This document shows, in pieces, positions 1-5,390 of a stretch of 8,114 nucleotides of DNA. The DNA comes from Stigonema ocellatum SAG 48.90 = DSM 106950 (GTDB lineage Bacteria > Cyanobacteriota > Cyanobacteriia > Cyanobacteriales > Nostocaceae), in the NCBI GenBank assembly GCA_016903675.1, contig JADQBA010000247.1:1-8114 (forward strand), given 5' to 3'. The position numbers and the translations under genes were made by a program. Below the pieces are notes generated by a model. The model searched no databases. It saw nothing but the letters and a program-made list of their open reading frames with translations, and was not told where the DNA came from. Each line of letters opens with the position of its first letter. The stretch's first letter is position 1.

Positions 1-798
1 AATAGGAACAAAGACCGTGAGAATCCAACCCAAGATGTCAGCGGTTCCTTCCCCAACTATACTGCTTTCCGCGTAACCCCTAAAGGTAGACTCATTCCCA
101 TCCCCAACTCTACCATCTCAGGTCCCACAGATTCCAGACCAACCCAAGCTCTCATCTCTCCTGACAACCGTTTCCTCTTCGGTATTGATCGTGGGGTAGG
201 TCAACTTCGCTCTTTCAAAATTGACAAGGAAGGTCGCCTGCGCGAAAGCCCGAATTCACCACAGCCAGTGCCAGCCTCTGAATTTCCCCCAGCCGGTACA
301 CAAGTGACCGGACTCGGACTTCAAACTCATCCTAAACGACCAATCTTGTATGTCGGCTTCTTTACCATCAATAGGTTGGCAGTCTACTCCTACGATCGAC
401 AAACAGGGGAGCTAACTTTCCTCAAGAGCGTACCCAATTCAGGTCGGCTAGTCTGCTGGATTGCTGTTAACCGGGCTGGAACCCGTCTCTACACGAGCAA
501 CTTTGGTGACAACAGTGTTAGTGTTTATGATATTGCAAAAGACCCGACCACGCCAGTAGAAATTCAAAATGTGAAGCTCAATGGCAGTGGTAGTGGTAAT
601 GCAAACCTCACTCTGGACCCAACAGAATCCTATCTGCAAGTCCTCGGTCAGAGCCTTAACACTACTACAGGGGAGGGCAATGGGGTGCATGTACTCAAAG
701 TGAACCCAGAAGACGGTACTCTCAGTGAAGTAGATACTTCACCCTTCCAACTCCCATCAGTTAATGGTAGTGTCCCCCTAGGAATTGTTGCTAATTAA
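1..798 (+). CDS. Lactonase-family seven-bladed beta-propeller protein, 3' part only
   Basis: The frame is open from the first base to TAA at 796-798 (265 codons), so the start lies outside the window; the GTG at 268 is internal, because similar propeller sequence precedes it. The protein shows repeated beta-propeller blades. Each has a strand like LFGIDRG, LYVGFFT or LYTSNFG, then a segment like VYSYDRQTGEL or VHVLKVNPEDGTL, with DxxTGxL / PEDGTL turns. This pattern is typical of the lactonase / YbhE-like family (Pfam Lactonase, PF10282), whose characterised members include 6-phosphogluconolactonase. Substrate and cellular location cannot be judged, because the N-terminus and any signal peptide are missing. 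Full family members are usually 340-430 residues, so roughly a third or more is absent. Other propeller families (YncE, NHL) are possible but fit less well. The end is clean, and a palindrome follows about 75 bases later. Confidence 0.75.
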   Translation, partial: NRNKDRENPTQDVSGSFPNYTAFRVTPKGRLIPIPNSTISGPTDSRPTQALISPDNRFLFGIDRGVGQLRSFKIDKEGRLRESPNSPQPVPASEFPPAGTQVTGLGLQTHPKRPILYVGFFTINRLAVYSYDRQTGELTFLKSVPNSGRLVCWIAVNRAGTRLYTSNFGDNSVSVYDIAKDPTTPVEIQNVKLNGSGSGNANLTLDPTESYLQVLGQSLNTTTGEGNGVHVLKVNPEDGTLSEVDTSPFQLPSVNGSVPLGIVAN

Positions 799-871
799 AA
801 AGCAAAGCATTCTGCACATCCACAACACTTGAGAAATGCAGAATAAAAAGCAAACAAAGTGAGCTTTCAGC

Positions 872-900
872 AAACCCGGTTTCTTTAAGAAACCGGGTTT
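872..900. repeat. 29-base dispersed palindrome, copy 1 (possible terminator)
   Basis: AAACCCGGTTTCTT, one centre base T, then AAGAAACCGGGTTT: 14-base arms with perfect pairing. The second copy at 4164-4192 is the exact reverse complement, differing only in the centre base (T here, A there). The position 73 bases after the lactonase stop would allow a terminator role, but there is no long T tract after it, so a dispersed repetitive palindrome is the better description. Confidence 0.85.
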
Positions 901-1161
901 CTGGTGAGCAGCGCAAATCATTATATATAGGAATCATATTTTTTATTTGAAGAAAAGGGACTAGGAAGACTTGGTGGACAAGGAGGACTTGGGAGAAGTG
1001 TTTATAATTCCTCCACGGATTGCTATAGTATGACATGACTTGTAACGTCTCAATTAGCTCTTTCATAATTATGAGAAGTGATCTCTTGATTAAATTCTTT
1101 TTAAGATGAACATACAATTTAATTTAGGATGCCGTAAAACATATGAAAGAAACACATTTTT

Positions 1162-1198
1162 ACCCTACACCCTTACACCCCCACACCCCTACACCCCT
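1162..1198. repeat. ACACCCC-type short tandem repeat (octamer units)
   Basis: Four successive 8-base units start at 1166: TACACCCT, TACACCCC, CACACCCC, TACACCCC, preceded by a partial ACCC. This belongs to the class of short tandemly repeated sequences known from filamentous cyanobacteria. A related heptamer version occurs at 5212-5239. Confidence 0.8.
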
Positions 1199-1437
1199 CT
1201 GTTCCTTAAGAGATTAGGAAGCGACCACAAAATCAGTTTGAAAAAATACAGGCTTAATTTTAGTATTTTTTATGACTGGAGAAATAAGTATTTTTTCGTA
1301 TTGAATCAAAAGATATTTAATGGTAAAAAGTATATGAGGCAAAAAGTTAATAAAAAACATTTTGCTAAGTAGGTTTTTTGAAGGTTAACTATTGAGCATT
1401 AGCAGTTAAGGACATCAAATTTGTTTTAACGGTTGGC

Positions 1438-1469
1438 AGTTATTTAGTTATTTAGTTACTTACTTACTA
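1438..1469. repeat. Octamer tandem repeat AGTTATTT
   Basis: AGTTATTT occurs twice exactly, followed by AGTTACTT and the more divergent ACTTACTA. It is a short AT-rich tandem array in non-coding DNA with no visible function. Confidence 0.7.
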
Positions 1470-1573
1470 TAAGTTTTTTGCCTAATCACGGTGATGCTTG
1501 TAGAAATAAGTAAATAAGGCTTTTCCGTCACTCTGTCAAGAGAAAAATCGTTGCTAAACATAGAAACGGGACA

Positions 1574-1667
1574 TATAGCAATCCTATCTTAGATAAAACA
1601 AATCGTTTCGGCTGTTGACTGTTAACAGTCAAAACTTGATATTTACAAATCATTTAGGACTGCTATA
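1574..1667. mobile_element. 94-bp inverted-repeat element with a central 18-bp palindrome (MITE-like)
   Basis: The ends are TATAGCAATCCTA (1574-1586) and TAGGACTGCTATA (1655-1667), inverted copies matching at 12 of 13 bases. Near the centre lies the perfect palindrome TTGACTGTTAACAGTCAA (1615-1632). The arrangement of terminal inverted repeats, no coding capacity and under 100 bp fits a non-autonomous mobile or repetitive element. I see no clear target-site duplication, so mobility is inference. The core is related to the one at 7278-7300. Confidence 0.5.
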
Positions 1668-1751
1668 GAGATTTCAATCACTAAAATCCCGTTTGGATAA
1701 GAGTCTTATATTTTTTTCTTGATAAAGTAATGAAAGAGCGCTCATAACTAA

Positions 1752-1773
1752 TGACCGAATAATTCGTAATTAA
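1752..1773. repeat. 22-bp dispersed repeat, copy 1
   Basis: TGACCGAATAATTCGTAATT followed by AA; it matches 20 of 22 bases of 6172-6193 in the same orientation. The 12 bases at 1759-1770 (ATAATTCGTAAT) also recur inverted at 1862-1873. It belongs to the degenerate ATTCGTAATT-type repeats common in such spacers. Confidence 0.6.
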
Positions 1774-1873
1774 TGTATTCACGCTAAAAGCCCGTCAAGA
1801 AATTGAGGAAAAAATAATTTTTTCCTTGTTTCAAGCGATCGCACTTATGCGTGGAGTCATCATTACGAATTAT
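1759..1873. repeat. 12-bp inverted pair upstream of the haloperoxidase gene
   Basis: ATAATTCGTAAT at 1759-1770 and its exact reverse complement ATTACGAATTAT at 1862-1873 bracket about 90 bases that include the HIP1 site. The right copy ends 11 bases before the ATG at 1885. A long-range hairpin in the leader or an old insertion boundary are both possible; the sequence does not decide. Confidence 0.5.
1835..1842. repeat. HIP1 octamer GCGATCGC
   Basis: A perfect GCGATCGC, the Highly Iterated Palindrome that is over-represented in many cyanobacterial genomes. It is the only full copy I found in the window and supports a cyanobacterial source. Confidence 0.85.
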
Positions 1874-1884
1874 GAATTGCAAAC

Positions 1885-3945
1885 ATGGAATTCAACGCTG
1901 GTGTACTCACACCAAGTGCAACCCTCAAAGACTATCCAAACAAGGAATACAAACTCATGGCAGACTCTCAGGTAAGGCCTGATCTCAATATCAGGTTCGG
2001 TACCATCTCTCAATTGATTTCGTTGTTTATCAAGAGCGCAGCCGCTGCATCAATACTAGCTGTTGCTGCAATTCCAGCAGCTTATGCTCAAACAACCCAG
2101 CAAAGCCCTGATCTCAACATCAAGTTCGGCAACATCTCTGAGATACCTACAGTATTAGGTGCTCCTAAAAAGGGTCGAGTTGACCTTGTTGTCACTAATC
2201 GAGGTACAGCAAATTATCAAGGACCTTTAAATATCAACGTCTACGATTCACCAGACGCAATCTTGGATAAGAACCCTCTTGCTGTCCCTAAAGTCATCAC
2301 TTCAATTGGGGGTGCTTCGGGTTTAGGTAACACCTCAACCACCCCTCTGGAGGGTACAGATGAGTTACTGGGCACTTTGAGGCTCTCAAACATTAACTTG
2401 AGCCCAGGTCAGTCCCAAACTGTAACGGTGGACTTTACTAATTCTAATATTAGTAGTCCTTCCGTTGTGGCACCAGGTGCCTACTATCTGATTGCCGAGA
2501 TTGACCCAAGCACCATCGGATCTGTGGCAACTAACAACGGCTTGGTGGCAAGCAAATTGTTTAATACTGGAGATCCTGTCATTGTTTGGAATGCAACGCT
2601 TTTGAATGCCATAGAGATTTCGGGAATTCAGCGTGGAAATGATGGCAAGCTCAAAGTAGGTCCTGGAACACCGCCTCCATTGGGAGCACGCAATCAGGCG
2701 ATCGTTCACGCGGCAATCTATGACGCGGTCGTTGCCATCGACCAATTCGCTCTACCTTACGCCGTGAACATAGGCCCCTCTGACCCTAGGATTGCAGGCG
2801 GTGCGTCGGCTGAGGCTGCTGCAAGCGAGGCGGCGTATACAACACTGGTGAGTCTGTTTCCAGATCAAAAAGCTACATTTGACGCGCAATTGAGCAGGTC
2901 TCTAGCCCTGATACCGGACAGTACAGCTAAGAACAACGGCATTGCTATCGGAATAGATGTCGCTAATCAAATACTGGCCTTGCGGAAAAATGATGGTGCG
3001 GATCAGGCGCAGATACCTTACACCGGCGGAAATAACCCAGGGGAATACCGACCCAGTTTCCCCGATTTTGGGACTTCACTCTTCCCCGGTTGGGGCTCAG
3101 TTACTCCCTTTTCACCTAATATCCCCCTGCGCGACCCAAGTAATCCTACTGCTCGCCTCCAACAGTTCAACCGGTCTGGTCCCCCTGCATTTAATAGCCA
3201 GGAGTTCGTAGACCAAGAAAATTTTGTCCGGCAAATAGGCGGCTTCCAGAACACGAACATTACTACAAATACTCGCACCGCCGACCAGACGGAATCTGCT
3301 CTATTCTGGTCTCTTGATCGCCCGGACTCCTTCAGACCACCAGGTCAGTGGAACGAGTTCGCAGAACAACTCGCCTTGTCCAAGGGCAACACTCTAGATG
3401 ATAACGCCCTTTTGTTTGCCCAGCTGAACATTGCAGAGGCTGATGCAGGCATCCTGACGTGGGATTCCAAGTACACCTACAACCAATTGCGACCGATTCA
3501 AGCAATCCGCCAAGAAGATCCTCGTGACCTGTCAAATGCAGTTCGCGATCCTGACTGGCTGCCACTGCTAGCGTATTTCCTTCCTGATGACTTCCCTAAT
3601 ACCCCGATTACCCCGCCTTTCCCAGACTACAACTCTGGACACGCTTCATTCGGTGGTGCAGCTGGCCAAGTTTTGATTAACTTCTTCGGCGACAACACAC
3701 CTTTTAGCGCTCCTTCCCAAGACTTACCAGGGGTGGCTCGCTCGTGGAACACCATTTCAGAAGCAATACAGGACAATGCCGCCAGCCGCATTTACGGCGG
3801 GGTTCATCTCCCATCGTCCGCAATAACTCAAACACCATCAGCACCAGGAGGACCTACAAGATTAGGCGACCTGAGCAAGGATCCCAGTATCATATCAGGT
3901 CAACGTGCTGCCGATCGCGTACTCCAGTGGCTTTATGAATTCTAG
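1885..3945 (+). CDS. Secreted vanadium-dependent haloperoxidase with N-terminal CARDB-like domain
   Basis: Oxidises halides with hydrogen peroxide using bound vanadate. The signal peptide has a hydrophobic stretch around residues 51-66 and an AYA|Q cleavage site after 68, so export is likely. Residues about 75-230 look like a CARDB/Ig-like domain (VDLVVTNRG, LSPGQSQTVTVDF, GAYYLIAEID). From about 265 on it matches the haloperoxidase/PAP2 fold. All vanadate ligands of fungal chloroperoxidase can be placed with exact spacing: K529 and R536 (WDSKYTYNQLRPIQAIR), S584-G585-H586 (PDYNSGHASFGGA), R635 and H641 (SRIYGGVH). W526 and F579 sit at the positions of Trp350 and Phe397 in the Curvularia enzyme, which suggests a chloroperoxidase-like pocket (inference). 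The segment after H641 (LPSSAITQTP) departs from the usual HxRFD pattern. The 1885 ATG lacks a Shine-Dalgarno sequence; the ATG at 1957 (residue 25) has AAGGA ten bases upstream and is the likelier start, giving 662 residues. Confidence 0.92.
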   Translation: MEFNAGVLTPSATLKDYPNKEYKLMADSQVRPDLNIRFGTISQLISLFIKSAAAASILAVAAIPAAYAQTTQQSPDLNIKFGNISEIPTVLGAPKKGRVDLVVTNRGTANYQGPLNINVYDSPDAILDKNPLAVPKVITSIGGASGLGNTSTTPLEGTDELLGTLRLSNINLSPGQSQTVTVDFTNSNISSPSVVAPGAYYLIAEIDPSTIGSVATNNGLVASKLFNTGDPVIVWNATLLNAIEISGIQRGNDGKLKVGPGTPPPLGARNQAIVHAAIYDAVVAIDQFALPYAVNIGPSDPRIAGGASAEAAASEAAYTTLVSLFPDQKATFDAQLSRSLALIPDSTAKNNGIAIGIDVANQILALRKNDGADQAQIPYTGGNNPGEYRPSFPDFGTSLFPGWGSVTPFSPNIPLRDPSNPTARLQQFNRSGPPAFNSQEFVDQENFVRQIGGFQNTNITTNTRTADQTESALFWSLDRPDSFRPPGQWNEFAEQLALSKGNTLDDNALLFAQLNIAEADAGILTWDSKYTYNQLRPIQAIRQEDPRDLSNAVRDPDWLPLLAYFLPDDFPNTPITPPFPDYNSGHASFGGAAGQVLINFFGDNTPFSAPSQDLPGVARSWNTISEAIQDNAASRIYGGVHLPSSAITQTPSAPGGPTRLGDLSKDPSIISGQRAADRVLQWLYEF
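1942..1946 (+). promoter_or_regulatory. Ribosome binding site favouring the ATG at 1957
   Basis: AAGGA ends 10 bases before the ATG at 1957, while the ATG at 1885 has only AT-rich sequence before it. Starting at 1957 removes 24 residues and shortens the long n-region ahead of the signal peptide. Confidence 0.45.
1978..2139 (+). repeat. 33-bp in-frame direct repeat pair flanking the signal peptide
   Basis: Bases 1978-2010 encode PDLNIRFGTIS and 2107-2139 encode PDLNIKFGNIS; 29 of 33 bases match. The spacing is 129 bp (43 codons), so frame is kept. One copy precedes the signal peptide and the other starts the mature CARDB-like domain. Confidence 0.85.
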
Positions 3946-4048
3946 TAAAACTGATTCTCGTTGAATGTAAAGACACGCGGCGTTCTACATTAGACATAGT
4001 CGTGAAAAAGAATGTAGAACGCCGCGCCTTTTACAAGGTACGAACTAA
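3946..4048. other. Spacer between the haloperoxidase gene and the hydrolase remnant
   Basis: About 100 bases filled mostly by the 16-bp inverted repeat described separately. No coding signal is seen; TAA at 4046-4048 closes the frame of the hydrolase remnant on its left. Confidence 0.6.
3976..4026. terminator. Strong 16-bp hairpin after the haloperoxidase gene
   Basis: CGCGGCGTTCTACATT (3976-3991) pairs perfectly with AATGTAGAACGCCGCG (4011-4026) across a 19-base loop. It begins 30 bases after the stop codon and is followed by CCTTTTAC, a weak T tract. GTAAA at 3967 and TTTAC at 4030 could extend it after a bulge. It could end the haloperoxidase transcript. The GTAAAGACACGCGG start resembles the GTAGAGACG-type dispersed repeats of cyanobacteria, so it may equally be a repeat element. 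Confidence 0.55.
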
Positions 4049-4132
4049 AACGCTACGAAACTTGCTGACTATCCTTCTAACTACCGTCCAGAAGAGGCGA
4101 AAGATGGCTGGCAACGTCTGCAAGAGTGGTTC

Positions 4133-4237
4133 CAATACGGTTCGGATAAGCACCAGCCGACCAAAACCCGGTTTCTTAAAGAAACCGGGTTTCTCTAGTA
4201 ACTCCTGCCGTCAACTACCCTTAACCGAACCGTATTG
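4133..4237. mobile_element. 105-bp MITE with 18-bp inverted ends and a 10-bp target duplication
   Basis: The left end CAATACGGTTCGGATAAG (4133-4150) and the right end, read inverted from 4237, CAATACGGTTCGGTTAAG (4220-4237), match at 17 of 18 bases, the first 13 perfectly. The insertion is flanked by AGAGTGGTTC at 4123-4132 and 4238-4247, a perfect 10-bp target-site duplication. The element codes for nothing, and its middle carries the dispersed palindrome at 4164-4192. A 10-bp duplication fits IS4-like transposases, which would act in trans (inference); no transposase with these ends is in the window. The well-matched ends and perfect duplication suggest a fairly recent insertion. Confidence 0.9.
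4164..4192. repeat. 29-base dispersed palindrome, copy 2, inside the MITE
   Basis: AAACCCGGTTTCTT, centre base A, AAGAAACCGGGTTT. It is the reverse complement of 872-900. Flanking sequence is not shared between the copies, so the palindrome is a unit of its own that came to lie in the MITE. Confidence 0.85.
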
Positions 4238-4353
4238 AGAGTGGTTCAAAAAGTACGGGGTGGCTTAGTCATCTACTCAAAAATGTCTTCGAGCAAACAG
4301 AGCTACCATAATATCGTATTATTTGATTGTCAATAATTGATATCACTGCGTTG

Positions 4354-4776
4354 ATGACTGAGTATTTTTCCAAGCGATCGGATGTGATTCTGTTAGACAT
4401 TGAAGGCACGACAACCTCAGTTGAATATGTTTTCAGCGTGTTGTTTCCCTTTGCTAAAGTTCATGTGGATGTGTTTCTCCAAACCCATCATCAGGAACAG
4501 ACAGTGCAAACCGATCTAAAAAGTTTACGGCTTGAATATGAAGCTGATCGCACTCAGGGTATTTCTGTGCCAGAGTGGAACGAGAACTCAACCACAGGGG
4601 CAGTTCCTTACATTCACTACTTAATTGAGGTTGATCGCAAGTCCACAGGACTCAAATCATTTAATCCTGTGCCTACGCCCGGTTCTAAAAAAGATGTCTC
4701 AGGTGTTGCACAGATAAACCCAAGAATAAAGTCTGCTATCTCCTCCGCTACTGGTTCTGTTAACCAGCGTGTTTGA
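4354..4776 (+). pseudogene. mtnC: Truncated mtnC (acireductone synthase, enolase-phosphatase E1), N-terminal part
   Basis: MtnC is the HAD-type enzyme of the methionine salvage pathway that turns 2,3-diketo-5-methylthiopentyl-1-phosphate into acireductone. From the ATG at 4354, about 102 residues match its N-terminal part: the HAD motif I ILLDIEGTTTS with the nucleophile Asp (codon 4396-4398), the VLFPFAK helix, and the late cap segment YIHYLIEVDRKSTGLKS. The match stops at codon 4657-4659. From there to the TGA at 4774 the frame only reads the antisense of a methyltransferase remnant. A complete enzyme has about 230-250 residues, so motifs II to IV are lost and the product cannot be active. 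A TTG at 4327 in the same frame could add 9 residues. No good ribosome binding site is seen. Confidence 0.82.
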
Positions 4777-4820
4777 TCGTAAATCTGTGCAATTTTGTTG
4801 TAATAGTTAGTCTTGTTCAT
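4659..4820 (-). pseudogene. Truncated class I SAM-dependent methyltransferase, N-terminal part
   Basis: Reading leftward from the ATG at 4818-4820 gives 54 residues: YYNKIAQIYDQTRWLTEP, a helix, and the SAM-binding motif I FLEPGVGTG (ExGxGTG). The match ends at LN (4659-4661); after that the frame reads antisense mtnC and has no methyltransferase character. Such enzymes usually have 200-270 residues, so about three quarters is missing. The fragment meets the mtnC fragment tail to tail within a few bases. The substrate of the parent enzyme cannot be told. No clear ribosome binding site precedes the ATG. Confidence 0.72.
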
Positions 4821-5211
4821 TAGACATCAAGAGAAATGATGTAGGGGCGAACAGCCCTTCGGGTGACGCTCGCGGACTCGCTTGAAAAACAATCCTAAAG
4901 TGAGTAAGAGCGATCGGGAACACAGAGAAAAAAACGCTCTTGAATAAAGCGATAGTTCAGCCCAAGCACTATAACCAGCCTCCTACCAAGGGTTATTAGG
5001 GGTAACTGCTGCTCTAACCTAGGATAGTGGAGAAAACTGCATGACGCTAAATATAATATCGAAACGCTTTGAGCTGCGCTTCTTAATCTTTGTAGAACCT
5101 TCTTAAGGGTAACCTGAAAAACTTCTATATCATAACATATTATATAGTCTAATGTCAGACCATAGCGACAAAGATAGTTTAGGATACCAACTTACCCGAG
5201 GCGCTCCCCCT
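4821..5211. other. Gene-free stretch between remnants
   Basis: No protein domain or RNA gene is recognised here. GC-rich GTAGGGGCGAACAGCCCTTC with following GACGCTCGCGGACTCGC (4841-4881) looks like a dispersed repeat remnant. TAACCTAGGATAGTGG with an ATG at 5041 opens only a 21-codon frame. CTATAT/ATATAG arms lie at about 5126-5148. An ATG at 5152 opens a short frame that runs into the heptamer repeat and is not credible as a gene. Confidence 0.5.
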
Positions 5212-5239
5212 ACACCCCACACCCCACACCCCACACCCC
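5212..5239. repeat. ACACCCC heptamer tandem repeat, four perfect copies
   Basis: Four exact ACACCCC units, preceded by CTCCCCCT. The array ends directly at the 5' edge of the response-regulator remnant, so it lies at a rearrangement boundary. It is related in sequence to the octamer array at 1162-1198. Confidence 0.88.
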
Positions 5240-5240
5240 G

Positions 5241-5267
5241 TTCTAGGTCAAGCCCTTTGACCTAGAA
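5241..5267. repeat. 11-bp inverted repeat at the edge of the regulator remnant
   Basis: TTCTAGGTCAA (5241-5251) pairs perfectly with TTGACCTAGAA (5257-5267) around the 5-base spacer GCCCT. The right arm encodes FDLEE of the regulator remnant, while the left arm has no matching coding role. This suggests the left arm was copied from the right during a repair or template-switching event at the break. Confidence 0.75.
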
Positions 5268-5312
5268 GAACTGATGGCTCGTGTGCGGGCGCTATTACGA
5301 CGCGAAAGATAG
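5247..5312 (+). pseudogene. OmpR-family response regulator scrap (end of receiver domain)
   Basis: The frame from 5247 reads VKPFDLEELMARVRALLRRER and then TAG (5310-5312). KPFDLEELMARVRALLRR is the hallmark of the end of the receiver domain of OmpR/PhoB-type regulators: the conserved KP pair, then helix alpha5, then the linker. Both the phosphoacceptor part upstream and the DNA-binding domain downstream are missing. A stop codon (5244-5246) and the heptamer array bound it on the left. This is a 21-codon relic, too short to name the parent regulator. Confidence 0.72.
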
Positions 5313-5390
5313 GTGGATAGTTATATTTACTTACGTTAAATTTTGTACTTTTTATGTTACACTAGGAATTTATTATTTTTCTTATTTTAG
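5313..5390. other. AT-rich filler between two remnants
   Basis: Very AT-rich, no reading frame or repeat of note. TAG at 5388-5390 closes the frame of the following channel remnant. Confidence 0.5.

Larger units (their letters stand above)
799..1884. other. Repeat-rich spacer of about 1.1 kb without a gene
   Basis: No convincing coding sequence is present on either strand. An open frame at 1106-1372 is low-complexity, runs through a tandem repeat and has no recognisable domain. The stretch is AT-rich. It holds a 29-base palindrome, an imperfect GACTTGG/GACAAGG run at 966-995, octamer tandem repeats at 1162-1198 and 1438-1469, a 94-bp inverted-repeat element at 1574-1667, a 12-bp inverted pair at 1759/1862 and one HIP1 site. 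GGATTGCTATAG at 1017-1028 resembles the ends of the 1574-1667 element and may be a remnant of a related copy. The promoter of the haloperoxidase gene should lie in the last few hundred bases, but I cannot place it. Confidence 0.6.
4049..4268 (+). pseudogene. Dienelactone-hydrolase-like C-terminal remnant, split by a MITE
   Basis: Reading from 4049 gives NATKLADYPSNYRPEEAK, then DGWQRLQEWF up to 4132. That is the usual C-terminal end of dienelactone hydrolase family proteins (…YxPEAAxDxWxRxLxFF). The frame then runs into a 105-bp insertion and stops at 4196. If the insertion and one 10-bp duplication are removed, the frame continues at 4248 as KKYGVA and stops at TAG 4266-4268, giving …QEWFKKYGVA. 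Only about the last 35 residues of an expected 240-290 remain; the catalytic Cys/Ser, Asp and His parts are absent, so this is a dead fragment. Family assignment rests on this short tail and is moderate; the reconstruction of the split is strong. Confidence 0.6.

Noticed and set aside
268..798. GTG at 268 as start of a complete small gene
   Set aside because: The same frame is open back to base 1 with continuous beta-propeller sequence, so the GTG is internal.
791..1117. Minus-strand open frame of 108 codons
   Set aside because: Covers the 29-base palindrome and other repeats; composition is low-complexity and no family is recognisable.
1106..1372. Plus-strand open frame of 88 codons
   Set aside because: It reads through the ACACCCC-type tandem repeat and AT-rich filler, has no domain and no ribosome binding site.
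1720..1748. TTGATA-17-TCATAA as a promoter of the haloperoxidase gene
   Set aside because: The -10 match is poor and the stretch is AT-rich, so chance similarity is likely.
4002..4238. Plus-strand open frame of 78 codons
   Set aside because: It starts in the hairpin and crosses the MITE in a different frame from the hydrolase remnant; the RPKPGFLKKPGF part is only the translated palindrome.
5041..5106. Short frame after TAACCTAGGATAGTGG as the lost start of the response regulator
   Set aside because: It stops after 21 codons and shows no receiver-domain start (no DDE motif).
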